Source: Isoetes taiwanensis
Taxonomy: Eukaryota > Streptophyta > Lycopodiopsida > Isoetales > Isoetaceae
NCBI GenBank assembly: GCA_021234155.1
Contig: JAJEKV010000066.1
Span: 1,053,832-1,117,831, forward strand
Length of the DNA: 64,000 nucleotides
Reading direction: 5' to 3'
The notes below the pieces were generated by a model that was not told the origin of the DNA, made no database searches, and saw only the letters and a program-made list of their open reading frames with translations. Made by a program: the position numbers and the translations under genes. Of this stretch, positions 47,991-58,850 are shown one piece after another. Every line of letters starts with the position of its first letter. Position 1 is the stretch's first letter.

Positions 47991-48959
47991 GAAAATCTGT
48001 TGAGATGAATGAGAAGCCTATCTATAGCCAACAACACAAAAGCAGACCAACTAGATAAGGGCGGCATAGAGTTTTAATAAAATCCCTAGTATCCTCACAA
48101 ATTGGGGCCAGCAAATAGAAACTAAAGTGCCACAACGCCACTCGCAACTCAATGCAAAGGGAAGGAAAACTAGAGGCATCAAGTTGTCAAAGAACAGTAG
48201 GAAAGGCCAGAAGACTTATATGCATTGGATGATTCATTGGATAAATCTTCCTAGGCCAAGATGCCTGGTTGCCTGGTTGCCCCATACTAAAGCCAGAGAT
48301 TGGAGATGCAATGTCAGACCAAATCCGATAACCCTGTATCCAACCGATTAACCCTATATCAGACCAAATCCGGAACTCTAATCCTTGAAAAACGTTTCTT
48401 TCGAAAACCACAAACCTAATATTATCCTATCCTAATATTTAAAACCTAAACTAAAAAAACATGCAAACAATAAAAGCCCCACAACCACACGATTTTCCCT
48501 CTTCTTTAAAATCAATGGCTAACAAATGTGTGCACTCTAGAAATACCGTTTAGTACGTCCACGTGAATACGCCCGTGAAATCATATGAAAACCATGCCAA
48601 AAAGCGTATAAAATCACAAAAAAAAAACCCTGTTATAATGCTACATATGGAAGTTGGACGTTTAAAAGTTAAGGATTAGTTATGGTGGCATGTTGGACGT
48701 TTAAAAGTTAAGGAATAGTAAACATTTTAAATTACAACATATATGCCTTGTTTGTGGTGTGTATAGAGCATTTTCTACACATATATAATCTATTATGTCC
48801 GATAGGGACGCCTACGTGGCACCAAATTATACATTCTAACGTTAACGCATGTTTTTCCTGGATTATTTTCAGTGAGAGAGAAAAATGGAAAATAGCTGTG
48901 GATCGTCTTGGCGCCGATAGAATCGAATCGCGGTTTGCCTCGTTGTTCACCATCATCCG
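47991..48959. other. No gene recognised
   Basis: Contains a duplicated word GTTGGACGTTTAAAAGTTAAGGA (near 48652 and 48692) and AT-rich sequence. No coding signature. Confidence 0.5.
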
Positions 48960-48967
48960 TCACAAGT

Positions 48968-49189
48968 TTATGGCGATCCGAATGGCGGCAATTTAACACC
49001 GGTGTGGATGTGGATTATGTGGTTGTATAGATTGCTTCTAAGACAAGAATCCCTGATTTCTGCGGCAAAATTTCCCCATGGTCTTCTCCTAACGCCTCCG
49101 TAATGTCTTGCCGGCTCTTTCTTGCAAATGGTTTTTTGAATTTCTTGCTTAAAAGCTACTGAATTGACAGATTCAACCTGTTTGGGCAC
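48968..49189 (-). pseudogene. AP2/ERF domain fragment
   Basis: The minus frame includes HYGGVRRRPWGNFAAEIRDS, the N-terminal strand block of the AP2/ERF DNA-binding domain (normally HYRGVR.RPWG.FAAEIRD). The expected continuation (ARVWLGTF..AEEAA..YD) is missing and the frame ends after unrelated residues. It is a truncated copy of an ERF transcription factor gene. Confidence 0.7.
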
Positions 49190-49469
49190 ACAAATCCCCT
49201 GTTTCTACACTAAAATCCCCTGTTTTTACTGCGATATGCTCTATTTTTCCCCAGCAATACTCTGTTCTTCCCCTTTGACACGATTTGGGAGCACAGAACT
49301 GGTTCGCATTCTTCTGCAGGCTATGGCAGCTCTCAAAGGCAAATCCGGATCATCTGATGGGCGATTGCTTCAAATCCAAACTTTATAATCTCAGAATGTA
49401 ACCATTTTCCTAATTTTATATCACCCGCGTAGGCACTTAGAATACTGACAAAAGTAATCTCATCTGGTC

Positions 49470-49960
49470 TTACGAAATCCTCTTGCAAAAGGCCTCTTTA
49501 CCATCGTTATGCTGAGAAAAGCCAACAATCAATGAGTTCCATGATACAATATCTCGTAAAGGCATCCTGTCAAAAACTTCGTGAGCATCTATTCTACTAT
49601 TACACTTTTCATACATATCAATAATTGTATTCTTGACAAACACAACAGCTGTGCAACCATCCTTTATAATGCTGGCATGAACATACTTTCCATGTTCTAG
49701 GGCTGTTACCGAGGCACATGCATGCAACATGCTGATAAAAGTGACCTTGTTCAACCTTCTGCAATCTTCCCGTATTTGGTTAAATAGTTTTATTGCCTCC
49801 TTGCCATTACCACGATGGTTATAGCCAACGATCATGGTATTCCAAGCCACAATATCCCTTACTACAACCCTATCGAACACTTTCCATGCATCCTCTACAC
49901 ATCCATATTTGGCACACATGTCAACAAGAGTTATGAAGCCCATCATTTAATATTCCGGCA
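49470..49960 (-). pseudogene. PLS-class PPR protein fragment
   Basis: About 158 residues of degenerate pentatricopeptide repeats: TLVDMCAKYGCVEDAWKVFD, RDIVAWNTMIVGY, KVTFISMLHACA and a second RDIVSWNSLIVGFSQ unit. Full PLS-class PPR genes encode 500-900 residues with many repeats and act in organelle RNA processing or editing. Here neither a start with targeting sequence nor the C-terminal E/DYW part is present, so this is a gene scrap. Confidence 0.8.
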
Positions 49961-50426
49961 TGAAGTCGCTTTCCCCATGTTAAACTGGGGAAATGCTTGA
50001 AATGTTGTGAATTGCATATTTATGTACTGCTGAATGCCTTTCGAAATGACTAATAATGCAATAGGTTGTTTGGTTTGTTGAAAGACTTGAAGAAAAACCA
50101 ATCAACTTGCTAGGGCCATATTTATTACTGCATGTATCACTGTATTCCCTTGAGTTTTCTCTTAAGTATGAAAATATATGGATGTTGGAATTCTCAATTC
50201 TATGTTGACGAATTTCAGAGCCAACATCTTTTGTACATGGACATTGCAATGTGGCAGAAATATTGTTTGGGATTGGAGGTTACTGTGGCAAATGCATTAT
50301 ATGTTGATCTACGTACTCCAAGTGAATGAAAACTGTGTGTCTCTACAAAAAGTTTAACGACGAACTTTGAGCACTAGCACGTAGAATTCGTTCCAACTTC
50401 GCACAAGGTTTCAAACTAATAAGTGA
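49961..50426. other. No gene recognised
   Basis: AT-rich spacer before the AT-hook frame, with no clear terminal inverted repeat. Confidence 0.45.
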
Positions 50427-51547
50427 GTGAGTGAAGAGAAAGTTGCTGAAGGTAAGGGTAAGGGTGAAGCAGTAGTTGAAATGGAGGTAGCAACAACAAA
50501 AGTCAAAAAGAAGATGGGGAGACCCTCAAAGAAGCTGCCACCTCGAGCACCAAAGCAAATAGATGATCAAGTTGATATGATTGTGAAAATGTTAAATGGT
50601 AGTTCAGGTTCTGTTTCTCAGTATATCAAGTCATTGAGTTAGTTTCAGAACATAACATATTGTAGTGTATGTGAAATACTGTTTTAATTGTTTTATGTTG
50701 TTTGAGAACATTGTTTGAATATTGTAATTCTTTTAATTAATGACTTCTTTTAATTCATGTTTAAGTCATGTTGATGTTTGAGTTCCTTTTTTTTATGAAT
50801 GTTGCAGAGGATTTAGAAAAGAAAAACTTGTCATCTTAGACATTAATGGAGTTTTGGTCAACACCTCCAAAAAAAGAGCAAGAGTAAAGATTCCACGGGG
50901 CTCAAGAAGTATTACACAGTAGGGAAAGTGGTTATTTGCAGACCTCTTCTACAAGAGTTCTTGGATTTCTGTTTTGAAAGATTTGAAGTTGGGATTTGGT
51001 CTAGCATGATGAAGCACAACGTCATACAAATCCTTAATGATGATTCTCACAAAGACACTACATTGCTAAATTCAAATTCATATGGGGTCAGAATGAAGGT
51101 GAGGAAATGCCTTTTATGTTTCCAGGCAATGCAACCAAACCAGTATGGATGAAGTCAATTGTCAAAGTTTACACAGCTTTTAATGATGTAGAGGATGTTG
51201 TGCTTGTGGATGACTCTTTGTACAAGATTTTCTTGTCCCCACCAGATACATGCTTAATAGTTGAGAGCTTTGACAATGAGGAAAATGATAAGGTATTCAA
51301 CTACACAAAAGCATGTTTGCACACTTGGCTTCATTCAAAGAATCCTCAAAAGTGGTTGCACCAGCAGCTTCATGTTAATGTGGTCAAGGAAGTAGACATC
51401 AACATACTCAAACTTGTTGTTGACCACTTGAAAGAACTTGCAAGATGGAGAGTAGCAATTGAGGGAAGCATGCAATTGGTGAAAGATATTGTTGGTGATG
51501 CAACTGATATTGTTGTAAATAAACAGGAGGAACTTGCAAGAGAATAA
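50427..51547 (+). pseudogene. AT-hook plus FCP1-like HAD phosphatase, frameshifted
   Basis: A short frame (50427-50642) is Lys-rich with an AT-hook-like KKKMGRPSKK. After about 160 bp, pieces in three frames form an FCP1/NIF-type HAD domain: KLVILDINGVLVNT (nucleophile Asp motif of the DxNG subtype, the second Asp being Asn), VICRPLLQEFLDFCFERFEVGIWSS, then VLVDDSLYKIFLSPPDT, with KNPQKWLHQQ near the end. Shifts lie near 50900 and 51100. FCP1-like enzymes dephosphorylate proteins such as the RNA polymerase II tail. The DxNG subgroup is poorly understood. It converges with the transposase-like gene at 52141-55134, so both may be cargo of one element. Confidence 0.65.
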
Positions 51548-52140
51548 ACAACACAAGATCAGACCCACATTGAAGATACTAACCCTGGAAGTGATGGTAG
51601 AACAGATCTTTGATACCTAACTTTGAGATATAAGCTAAGAACTTCATGTAACTTAAGATGTAACTTAAGATATAACAGCTGTTTCTTTGTGAAGACTGGA
51701 TATGAGTACATAGCTGTACACTTTTGTAACAGAGCGGATATCAATGTAAATTCAAGGTTTCAGGCATTTACCTACACTTGTGCAGATTCTTGAGTTGTCT
51801 TCATTTGTAAACTTGCAATCTGTTTTCCATGTGCCAACTGAAGAGACTAAAACAGATAGTGCAAATATACACTTACCAGAAGTTCATCAAGTCTGTAATA
51901 GTTAACTGAAAACAGAAAGCATGTAAGCAGACAAAGCATAAGTATCAAAAGCAGACCTAGCAGCTTTTCTTTTAAAGCTGTGAGGACAAGGAACATTTGT
52001 GCAGCAAAGAATTTGTTAGATTTCATTGATAACGAATTATAAAGAGTATAAGAAAGAATATGGCAGGAAAGAGCCAGTATACATCTAAAAACTCAACTTC
52101 TGCTTCTTCGAAGCAAAAGCAGAAAAAACGGGCAGCAGTA
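51548..52140. other. Spacer between convergent broken genes
   Basis: AT-rich, no open frame of interest. A small direct duplication of GTAACTTAAGAT occurs near 51648. Confidence 0.5.
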
Positions 52141-55134
52141 TTAGCACTCTACTGGAAGGGATGCCATAACGTTTTGGCATGTCTCTTCAGTCATCTTCAA
52201 ACTGTTGTTACCAAGATTCTCCATATCAAACTTCACCTGTCTGATAAGGTGGCTATACAAACTAGCAACTGACTTGTCCAATAACAACTCAAATTGGAGT
52301 GCATCTGTTTGCTTGTAGTAATGGCCAGAAACTATAACTTCTCCTACACTAAATGCAGTACCCCAAGCATCCTCATATGTATCTAACAATGTATGTTTAG
52401 TCTCTGTACACCTAAGAACATAAAAGTCAACACCCTCATCATCTTCTAGATGTGCATTTACAGCAAAGTTATCTCCAACTTCTAGAAGAGAACTACGGTC
52501 ATCTTCTTCTTCATCTTCTTCTTCTTCCGCCTGGTCTTCATCCTCAACTTGTTTTGTAGGCTGACGAATTGCTGTGGATGTTTCTCCAGCAACAGATTTC
52601 ATCTTTGGTTTCAGTTCTTGTGAACCATGCTCCCACACGTGCTTTGTTCGTGCAATCATCCCTTTTACCATGAAAGCAATAGGAACAATTATAGCAAGAG
52701 AGGCACCTATAAGCAACTTTTGCAGGGTTCTTTTTGTCACATGGTCTGATGCAATGAAGTTTAGAGCTCCCACATAGTGTTCTCCACTCCTTCCTTTCAG
52801 ATTTGTCTACACTTTGGGGATCAATATGCCAAAAGAACCTGCAATATAAAACAGATTCATGCAACTTCAAATCTAAGAAAAATCTAAGAAAAAACAAGAA
52901 TTTACCTTCTTATATGAGGGTCTGGTGGATTGTTCATCATGTACCAGTTCATGAAATCCACAATGTCTTTGGCACGCTCCAATTTCCAGGCCTCATAGTT
53001 CAATTTCTCTCTTGCCAAAATCCTTTTCAATATTGCACCTTGTCCATCATGTTCTCCTTTGCCATGAGAACTGGCAAAGAAATTCCACTCATACTCAATT
53101 CCTTCACTACACACATAGTTTCTTCCTAAATACCAGAAAGGTCTTGCTCCTTTAAACTGGGATGTGCAACCATCACTCCAAAAAATATATTTCTTGTACT
53201 CAATGTTCTGTGCTCTAAGCCAGTCAGCATGTACTTTCAAGCAATGTTGTACAAACTCAGTGCTATGCTCCCTGTCATCTGAAATATAAAAGTGCACTTC
53301 CTTTATAATTCTCCTCTGATTAGTGCTGATGGTCTCCTGACTTGTTTTCTTCTTTCTTTTCAGCTTATCCTACTCTGCTTCTCTTTTCTCTGCCTCTTTA
53401 ACTTCCATCTCCTCTATCTCAGCTTGCGTTGCATGTCTATATGTGATATGAACTAGAATTGAGGCTTGGTCCGTGTGCCAGTGGCAAGATTGTGCCTCCC
53501 TCTGAATTTTAAAACTGTAATTTTCAGCAAAGTCAATTACAGAGACAATTGCATCTTCAGGAAAGGTATCCAAACACGTCCTGAATTGCTTTTCCTGTCA
53601 GTGTGCCACATAATTGTGTGGGATAAATTGTACCATTGTCTTGGAGGCATGCTTCATGAACTGGGGCAGACTACTTTTGCTAGTTTCCTCCCTCCCATTT
53701 TTTTCTTGGTAGTCTCCTTCATGTATCCAACTTCTTGCTGATTTTAGACCATGAATATTTTTGTCAGTTTGCAGTTTGTTTAAAAAGCATGTTACACGAG
53801 CACAATTTAATTAAGCCAAACAGAATATCTTTTCAAACTATTTCCACTCCACGTTGTAATCAGTTTCCATCTTCTCCTTAGGACAAAAAGCAAACATGTT
53901 TATAACACCACAATTAAAATTACTGAGCAGTAATATCTTTAAACATCATAACATTGAAGAGACAAACTTAAGAGTACCTTTTCAGCCCACAATCCTTGCA
54001 TGCCAACTGCAGACATTGATGTTTGTGCCATTCTTCATCTTCTTCTTTAGAGCAGACCATTTGCCTCCAAAAATCACTAGTGGATTTATAAACATGGTTC
54101 TTGGCACTACAGAAGTTACCATCACCACAAACAGCACAATTACAGTTGCATTCTTTCTGCACCCATTTGGATCTGTTCTGATTTTGTTGAGTGCTTGCAT
54201 CACATACTCAAAGTGCATGTGATATTGGCAGCAACAGGTCTCTCTTTCTTTTAAACGCCTCACAAAAGATGGCTTCAAAGAATTCAAATGTATGGCCGGA
54301 AATCTTCATTTCATTGAATTCCTTTTTGAAGGCCATGTAAAATTGCAACTATAAACAAAGCAGAAATACACAGTTCCAAAAAAAATTAAAAGCAGCAATC
54401 TAGTAAAGCAGAACAAGCGGTAAAACATATAAAGCATAATAATTACCTAAGAAATTTCAAGCAGTTGTATTGGATGATCAATTCTTTCACCATCTTTTGT
54501 AACAAACTTTCTCACATACTTCCTGTATGGTGAGACTCTTGTGTTTTCTATCCAGAACTTGTAAACAGAATTCTTAACCTCATCAGTTATTGCATCTGAT
54601 CTCTTTTTCCTTGAAAACATTGACCACGGACCACATTCTTGTTACGCCATTACTCTCTTCTTCAGTTCTTTTGCAATAACAGATTTTCTTGATACATGAA
54701 GGAGGCGTGCAACTGCAGACTGGTTGGTTTTGTTTGCTGTTGAAGATACCATTTGCAATGCTTGCATTATATCTGTCTTCCTTAGTTTCTTTTGCTGATT
54801 GAGTGTCTCTTGAACATTTCTAATGACATTCTTCATGATCTTGCTTTGATCATGATCAACAAAATCCACCTCCGATTGGCAATTTCTTCTTCACTCTCTT
54901 CACAAATCATTGCACCACCGGTGCCTTATCCCCTTCTTTCAAAGGCTTTGTGATATTATTGAAATAATCGGCCCAAACTCTTGGACAATTCTTGAAGCCT
55001 TTCTCAAGACTCGCATTTGTCAACTTGAGGTGGATATTTTCTTTCTCCCTCTCCCTATCTCTTTTCCATTTGCCTAGATTGCCTTCTTCTCTCGACTTGA
55101 ATTTCCCGAAAAATTTGAAGTCACTTTTCTTCAT
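52141..55134 (-). pseudogene. Unclassified transposase-like protein (three acidic motifs)
   Basis: Minus-strand pieces are read from 55134 to 52141. The start is Lys/Glu-rich (MKKSDFKFFGKFKSREEG). A helix-turn-helix-like stretch (SAVARLLHVSRKSV) follows, then a Cys/His-rich stretch (CNCAVCGDGNFC). VIDFAENYSFKIQREAQSCHW comes at about 53540, YIFWSDGCTSQFK at about 53190 and FASSHGKGEHDG at about 53060. The C-terminal part (52773-52141) has an acidic run and YVLRCTETKHTLLD. The Asp of DFAENY, the Asp of WSDGC and the Glu/Asp of GKGEHDG, spaced along one RNase-H-like order, suggest a DDE/D transposase, but I cannot name its superfamily. Frames change repeatedly, some at possible introns. Confidence 0.6.
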
Positions 55135-55676
55135 CTAAATCGATCTTCGATTGATCCATTTAGAATCGTGTTGTGCGGAGAGAATTGTGTTGTCTGAGAG
55201 AAACCGTCTTTGCACAAAGAAAATTTCGTTGGGGAGACAACAGGATGATGCTTCCCCGCCATAGCCAAATCCTATTAACTCTCCATGCCATCTCACAACA
55301 ACCCCGCCAAATTGATTACGTATCAATTTGATTTTGCGGGTAGCCCATGTCATCGATCCGGAAGCAATTTGCTAAGAACGGATCATCGGCGTTCCCGCTC
55401 TCCAAGCACCTCCAAATGACGGGGAAGACTAAAAGCAGCGGCGGTCCGGGACGGGTGCTTTTGTACCCCAATATCTAACTTAGACCTTTGTACACTCTAT
55501 TAAGTTTAGAGTCTTATTACAAGCTAGAATATCAAGGTTTAAATCCCTATTTGGTATATAAACATCACAATACGTGTACACCAGCAAATTCGATGACCAA
55601 TATTCTAACTATTGCAATGACTAATAAAATGCCAAATTAACTGACTGATTAGATGACGATTTATCTGAATATTAAG

Positions 55677-55927
55677 CTGACTAAGCCTCTGACTATTGGT
55701 CTGACTAAATTATCTGACCAAGAAACTGACTAATTGACAGACTACTTATCTGACTACTCTGCTCTGCTGACTATTCATCTGATTATGTCTGACTAATTAT
55801 CTGACGATTAAATCGTCCAATAAAAGTCGTCAGTACAATCATCAGGAATAAGGGCATGGGCAGTTGTCTATTTTATAAAAACTCTCTGACGATTATTCTG
55901 ACGTTTAGCCATCATTCTCTTGTAGTG
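55677..55927 (+). mobile_element. CACTA-like right terminus with subterminal repeats
   Basis: CTGACTA occurs seven times exactly, plus variants, between 55677 and 55796. A further stretch has GACGATTATTCTGACG words, and the segment ends TTCTCTTGTAGTG at 55927. Its complement CACTACAAGAGAA is the classic start of CACTA/EnSpm elements, and arrays of short subterminal repeats near the end are typical of them. The opposite terminus was not found in the window, so the element's extent and its link to the transposase-like gene on its left are unproven. Confidence 0.55.
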
Positions 55928-56289
55928 CATATTTCTTATTAGCTAGAATAGCTTTAGCTAAACTTGCCCAAGATTAATCTCAAGAGTTTCTATGGTTTAG
56001 CTAAACTCTACACATTTTTCCTCTCATATTTTCTAGCCTTTAGCTCCGTGCACATTAACTAAGTATCAGATGGCGCTGTGATGGCTACCATGTAGGGTCA
56101 CGACGCGGTTTTCTTCATAACTTCTGGCTCGAGTGTCAGATTCAGGTGTTTTTTAATGCGTTGGAAAGCTAGAGATGTGAGCTTTCCATCATTATATAGT
56201 TTAAATAATTTTATTGTGTCTTTCTGGGCCAGATTTGGAGTTTACAGATTTCGGCTACCATGGCAAACCCTAGTTTGCCAGAGTCTAGA
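55928..56289. other. No gene recognised
   Basis: AT-rich. GCTAAACTT / AGCTAAACT words recur and also occur near 59030-59300. Confidence 0.45.
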
Positions 56290-57804
56290 ACACGTTCGTG
56301 AGCCAAGAAAGTGGTAGGTAGTGCTTCTGCTTCTTCTTTTGCTCATGATATGAATTTTCCTTTGCCGCTTCATAATTTACCCAATAATTCGCGCCTCAAC
56401 CCTCTTGCTTTTGACCCTTCTCTTGTTAATATGAGTACAAGCTTGCAACACTTTCCCCCTCTTTCTGAATCTGCACCTTTGTCTACTTCTCAAATAGAGA
56501 CCCTGTAAATACTTATATTGTTACTTTTGCTTCTTTTTTGTCTACTTTTGCTGGGCGTGTGTCTGCTCCTTCTGCTCATTGGGGTTCTTCTGATGCTGTG
56601 GCTAGAGCGCCTTCTACACGATTTAGCGATTGGATCAAACGTAATTTGACATCCAGTGTGCAATTTGCTCGTGTCTCTGCTGCATTGAATATTATGTTAC
56701 AGAATAACAAGAAAGAATTGAGCTGATATCTAAATGAGTTACAAGCACAAGACCTGAAGATATATTCTCTGAATCACAGTAGTGTTCAAATGCTTTTACA
56801 TAGGCTGGCCTACCAGTTGTTGAAATTGATCATAATGCTCATTTGCAGTATGTTCTGAACCTTGTGTTTCATGCAGTTGTTTGCCATTTCACTGGACAGT
56901 GTCTGGATCTCATGAGAGTTGGATTCTGGCTAAAACATCACCTTCATAGGTTGGATCTCCCTCATGATACGTCTCTGAAAGTTTTGGATAAAGATAATAA
57001 TTTCTTCCTGGTCATGTTTGACTCTTCAGTTGCAGTTGACAGGCTTGTGGAGCGTGGTGTTGAGCCTCTTTGGGGACATTATCTTCTATATCAGGTCTAT
57101 TCTCCTGGATTCTTGCCAAGTAAGTTTGGTGCATTGCGCATGCCTTGCTGGCTTGCCTTAGAGGATTTTCCTCTACAATTGCAAGTGTCTGATTATGATT
57201 GCTATTGCCAATGGATTGGGTTTGCATCTTGTCCATTCTATTGTTAATGGTCATCGAATTTGTGTATGTTTTCCTACTTGTGTTTCTATTCCTCAATCAG
57301 TAGTGGTCAAAAGTGGCCCATTAGTACAAACTACATCTGCTTAATGGACCTGAGCTTGCCAAGATGTTTCCCAATGTTGAGGCTTTCGCTACTTACAAAT
57401 CTAGGCATACTTTTGTCTCTACCTCCCCAACTGCTCCTATCTCATGTCATATAGTATCCACTTCACTTGAATGTCATGTTGTATCATCTTCTTCCTCGTC
57501 TGCCTCTGCACTAGTTAATACGCCAGTATTACCAGCCCTGTGCCTTCTTCTCAAGCTACTTCTGCACCATTGCCTTCTTCTAGTGCATCTACCTTTCAGT
57601 CTATCAGTAGACCCTCTTAATGAGGATCAACACTTTTGTCTTCAGGACATTGCTCACAAGCAAGAATTATTGGAAGAAGGATGGTCTACTCCACGCCTGA
57701 AGAAGCTTGCACGTCGCAAAAATAGCTCGGCTCCTCAATCTGCGTTAGTACACTCTGTATATAGCTCCAATATCTGCTACGATTGTTACAGTGGATGTCC
57801 CTGA
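56290..57804 (+). pseudogene. LINE ORF1 / DUF4283-like remnant
   Basis: Several plus frames form a gag-like protein. The best part is 56843-57247. NNFFLVMFDSSVAVDRLVE, then LLYQVYSPGFLPSKFG, then MPCWLALEDFPLQL match the layout of the DUF4283 domain of plant L1 ORF1 (FLV.F....D....L, ...L....W.PGF.P, ..WV.L..LP...). A later piece (57364-57804) is Ser-rich and ends with GWSTPRLKKLARRKN, as in ORF1 tails. No zinc knuckle or RT follows. It is frameshifted and dead. Confidence 0.6.
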
Positions 57805-58079
57805 TTTAGTGGCTTTGAGACACCAAGGAGCAAATCAATTTGCTGTTAATGATCTATGGATGTGGAAGTTCGACCTAGTTAAAGTAACTTTTCTAAAAAT
57901 ATGATTATATATTATTCTTCTCTTTGTAGGAGAGGAAAATAGTGTGAATTGCATTATATTGTCATGTTTAGACGGGTGGCCCTGCTCAGTTGGATCTAAT
58001 TATCCACTGGGTTTTTTATTCCTGTCTGTGCATTGTATTATGTATTATGATGGAGTGTTATTAATAAAGTCTGACGTTT
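57805..58079. other. 3' flank of the ORF1 remnant
   Basis: Non-coding, ends with an AATAAAG-type word near 58062. Confidence 0.4.
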
Positions 58080-58850
58080 CCGACAACGGATTTTTTTCCT
58101 CCGAGGCGCCTAGCCCTTACTGGCTACTGGCCGAGGCCCCGGCCGAAACGATCACGTGATGGATGGCGTTGGAGCAGCGGGATGGAAGGCCCGGGTGTGT
58201 GTGCACGGGTGGATGTCGCTGAGTATGCACGGGGTGCCGGGCGCTTTTGAGGGCGGAGGATGCACCTCCTCCGAAGCGATTTCTCTGGCGTTTTTCCACG
58301 CGCCGCCTTCCCCGGCGCTGGGCCGGCGCTTGGGCTTATTGGATGCATTGGTTTTCGGCCAACCGGTGCCCTCCACGGGTCCGCCTTTGCCAGATCGTTG
58401 CTATGGGGGTTTTGGGATTCTACGTTTTAAGGCAGCTCTTATGGTCTAGTGGTTTGATCGAATTACTCGGGGGTCGGCACGAGGATCTCGCCAGAGCATC
58501 TATTTGCCCCGGTTTTAGTGAGAGGATGGAGGTTTAAGCGTGCATGAGTCCGCACCCGGATTTTCGGCACCTAGTTTGTGAAGAGGGTTACGGTTGGGGG
58601 CGTTTGTTGAAGTTACGTTTGTTGGAGGTATGCTTGTTGCTTTTTTGCGGCGACATAGCTTTTGATCTGTGGTCATCATGGCAGCGGTTTTTCCCGATTG
58701 GGTTTTTAATCCAGGGCCATGGTGCTCACGAGCCGACCCATGCAATGTATTTTTGTTTTTCTTGGTACTTGTGGTCGCATGTCCTCCCGGTGATTTGCGC
58801 CTTTGTGGTCTTGACGTAAAAATATACTTCCTTCCTTCCTTCCTTCCTTC
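58080..58850 (+). mobile_element. GC-rich retroelement, third copy, CCTT tail
   Basis: A sharply GC-rich block ends in (CTTC)n at about 58831-58850. The paired GGTTTTTCCCGATTGGG / TTTTTAATCC motif lies at about 58689-58712, as in the element at 17046-17970. A target-site duplication is not obvious. Open frames on both strands reflect the GC content and lack known domains. Confidence 0.6.

Noticed and set aside
58117-58745. Long overlapping frames on both strands
   Set aside because: Product of high GC content in the GC-rich element; no domain, no agreement between frames.
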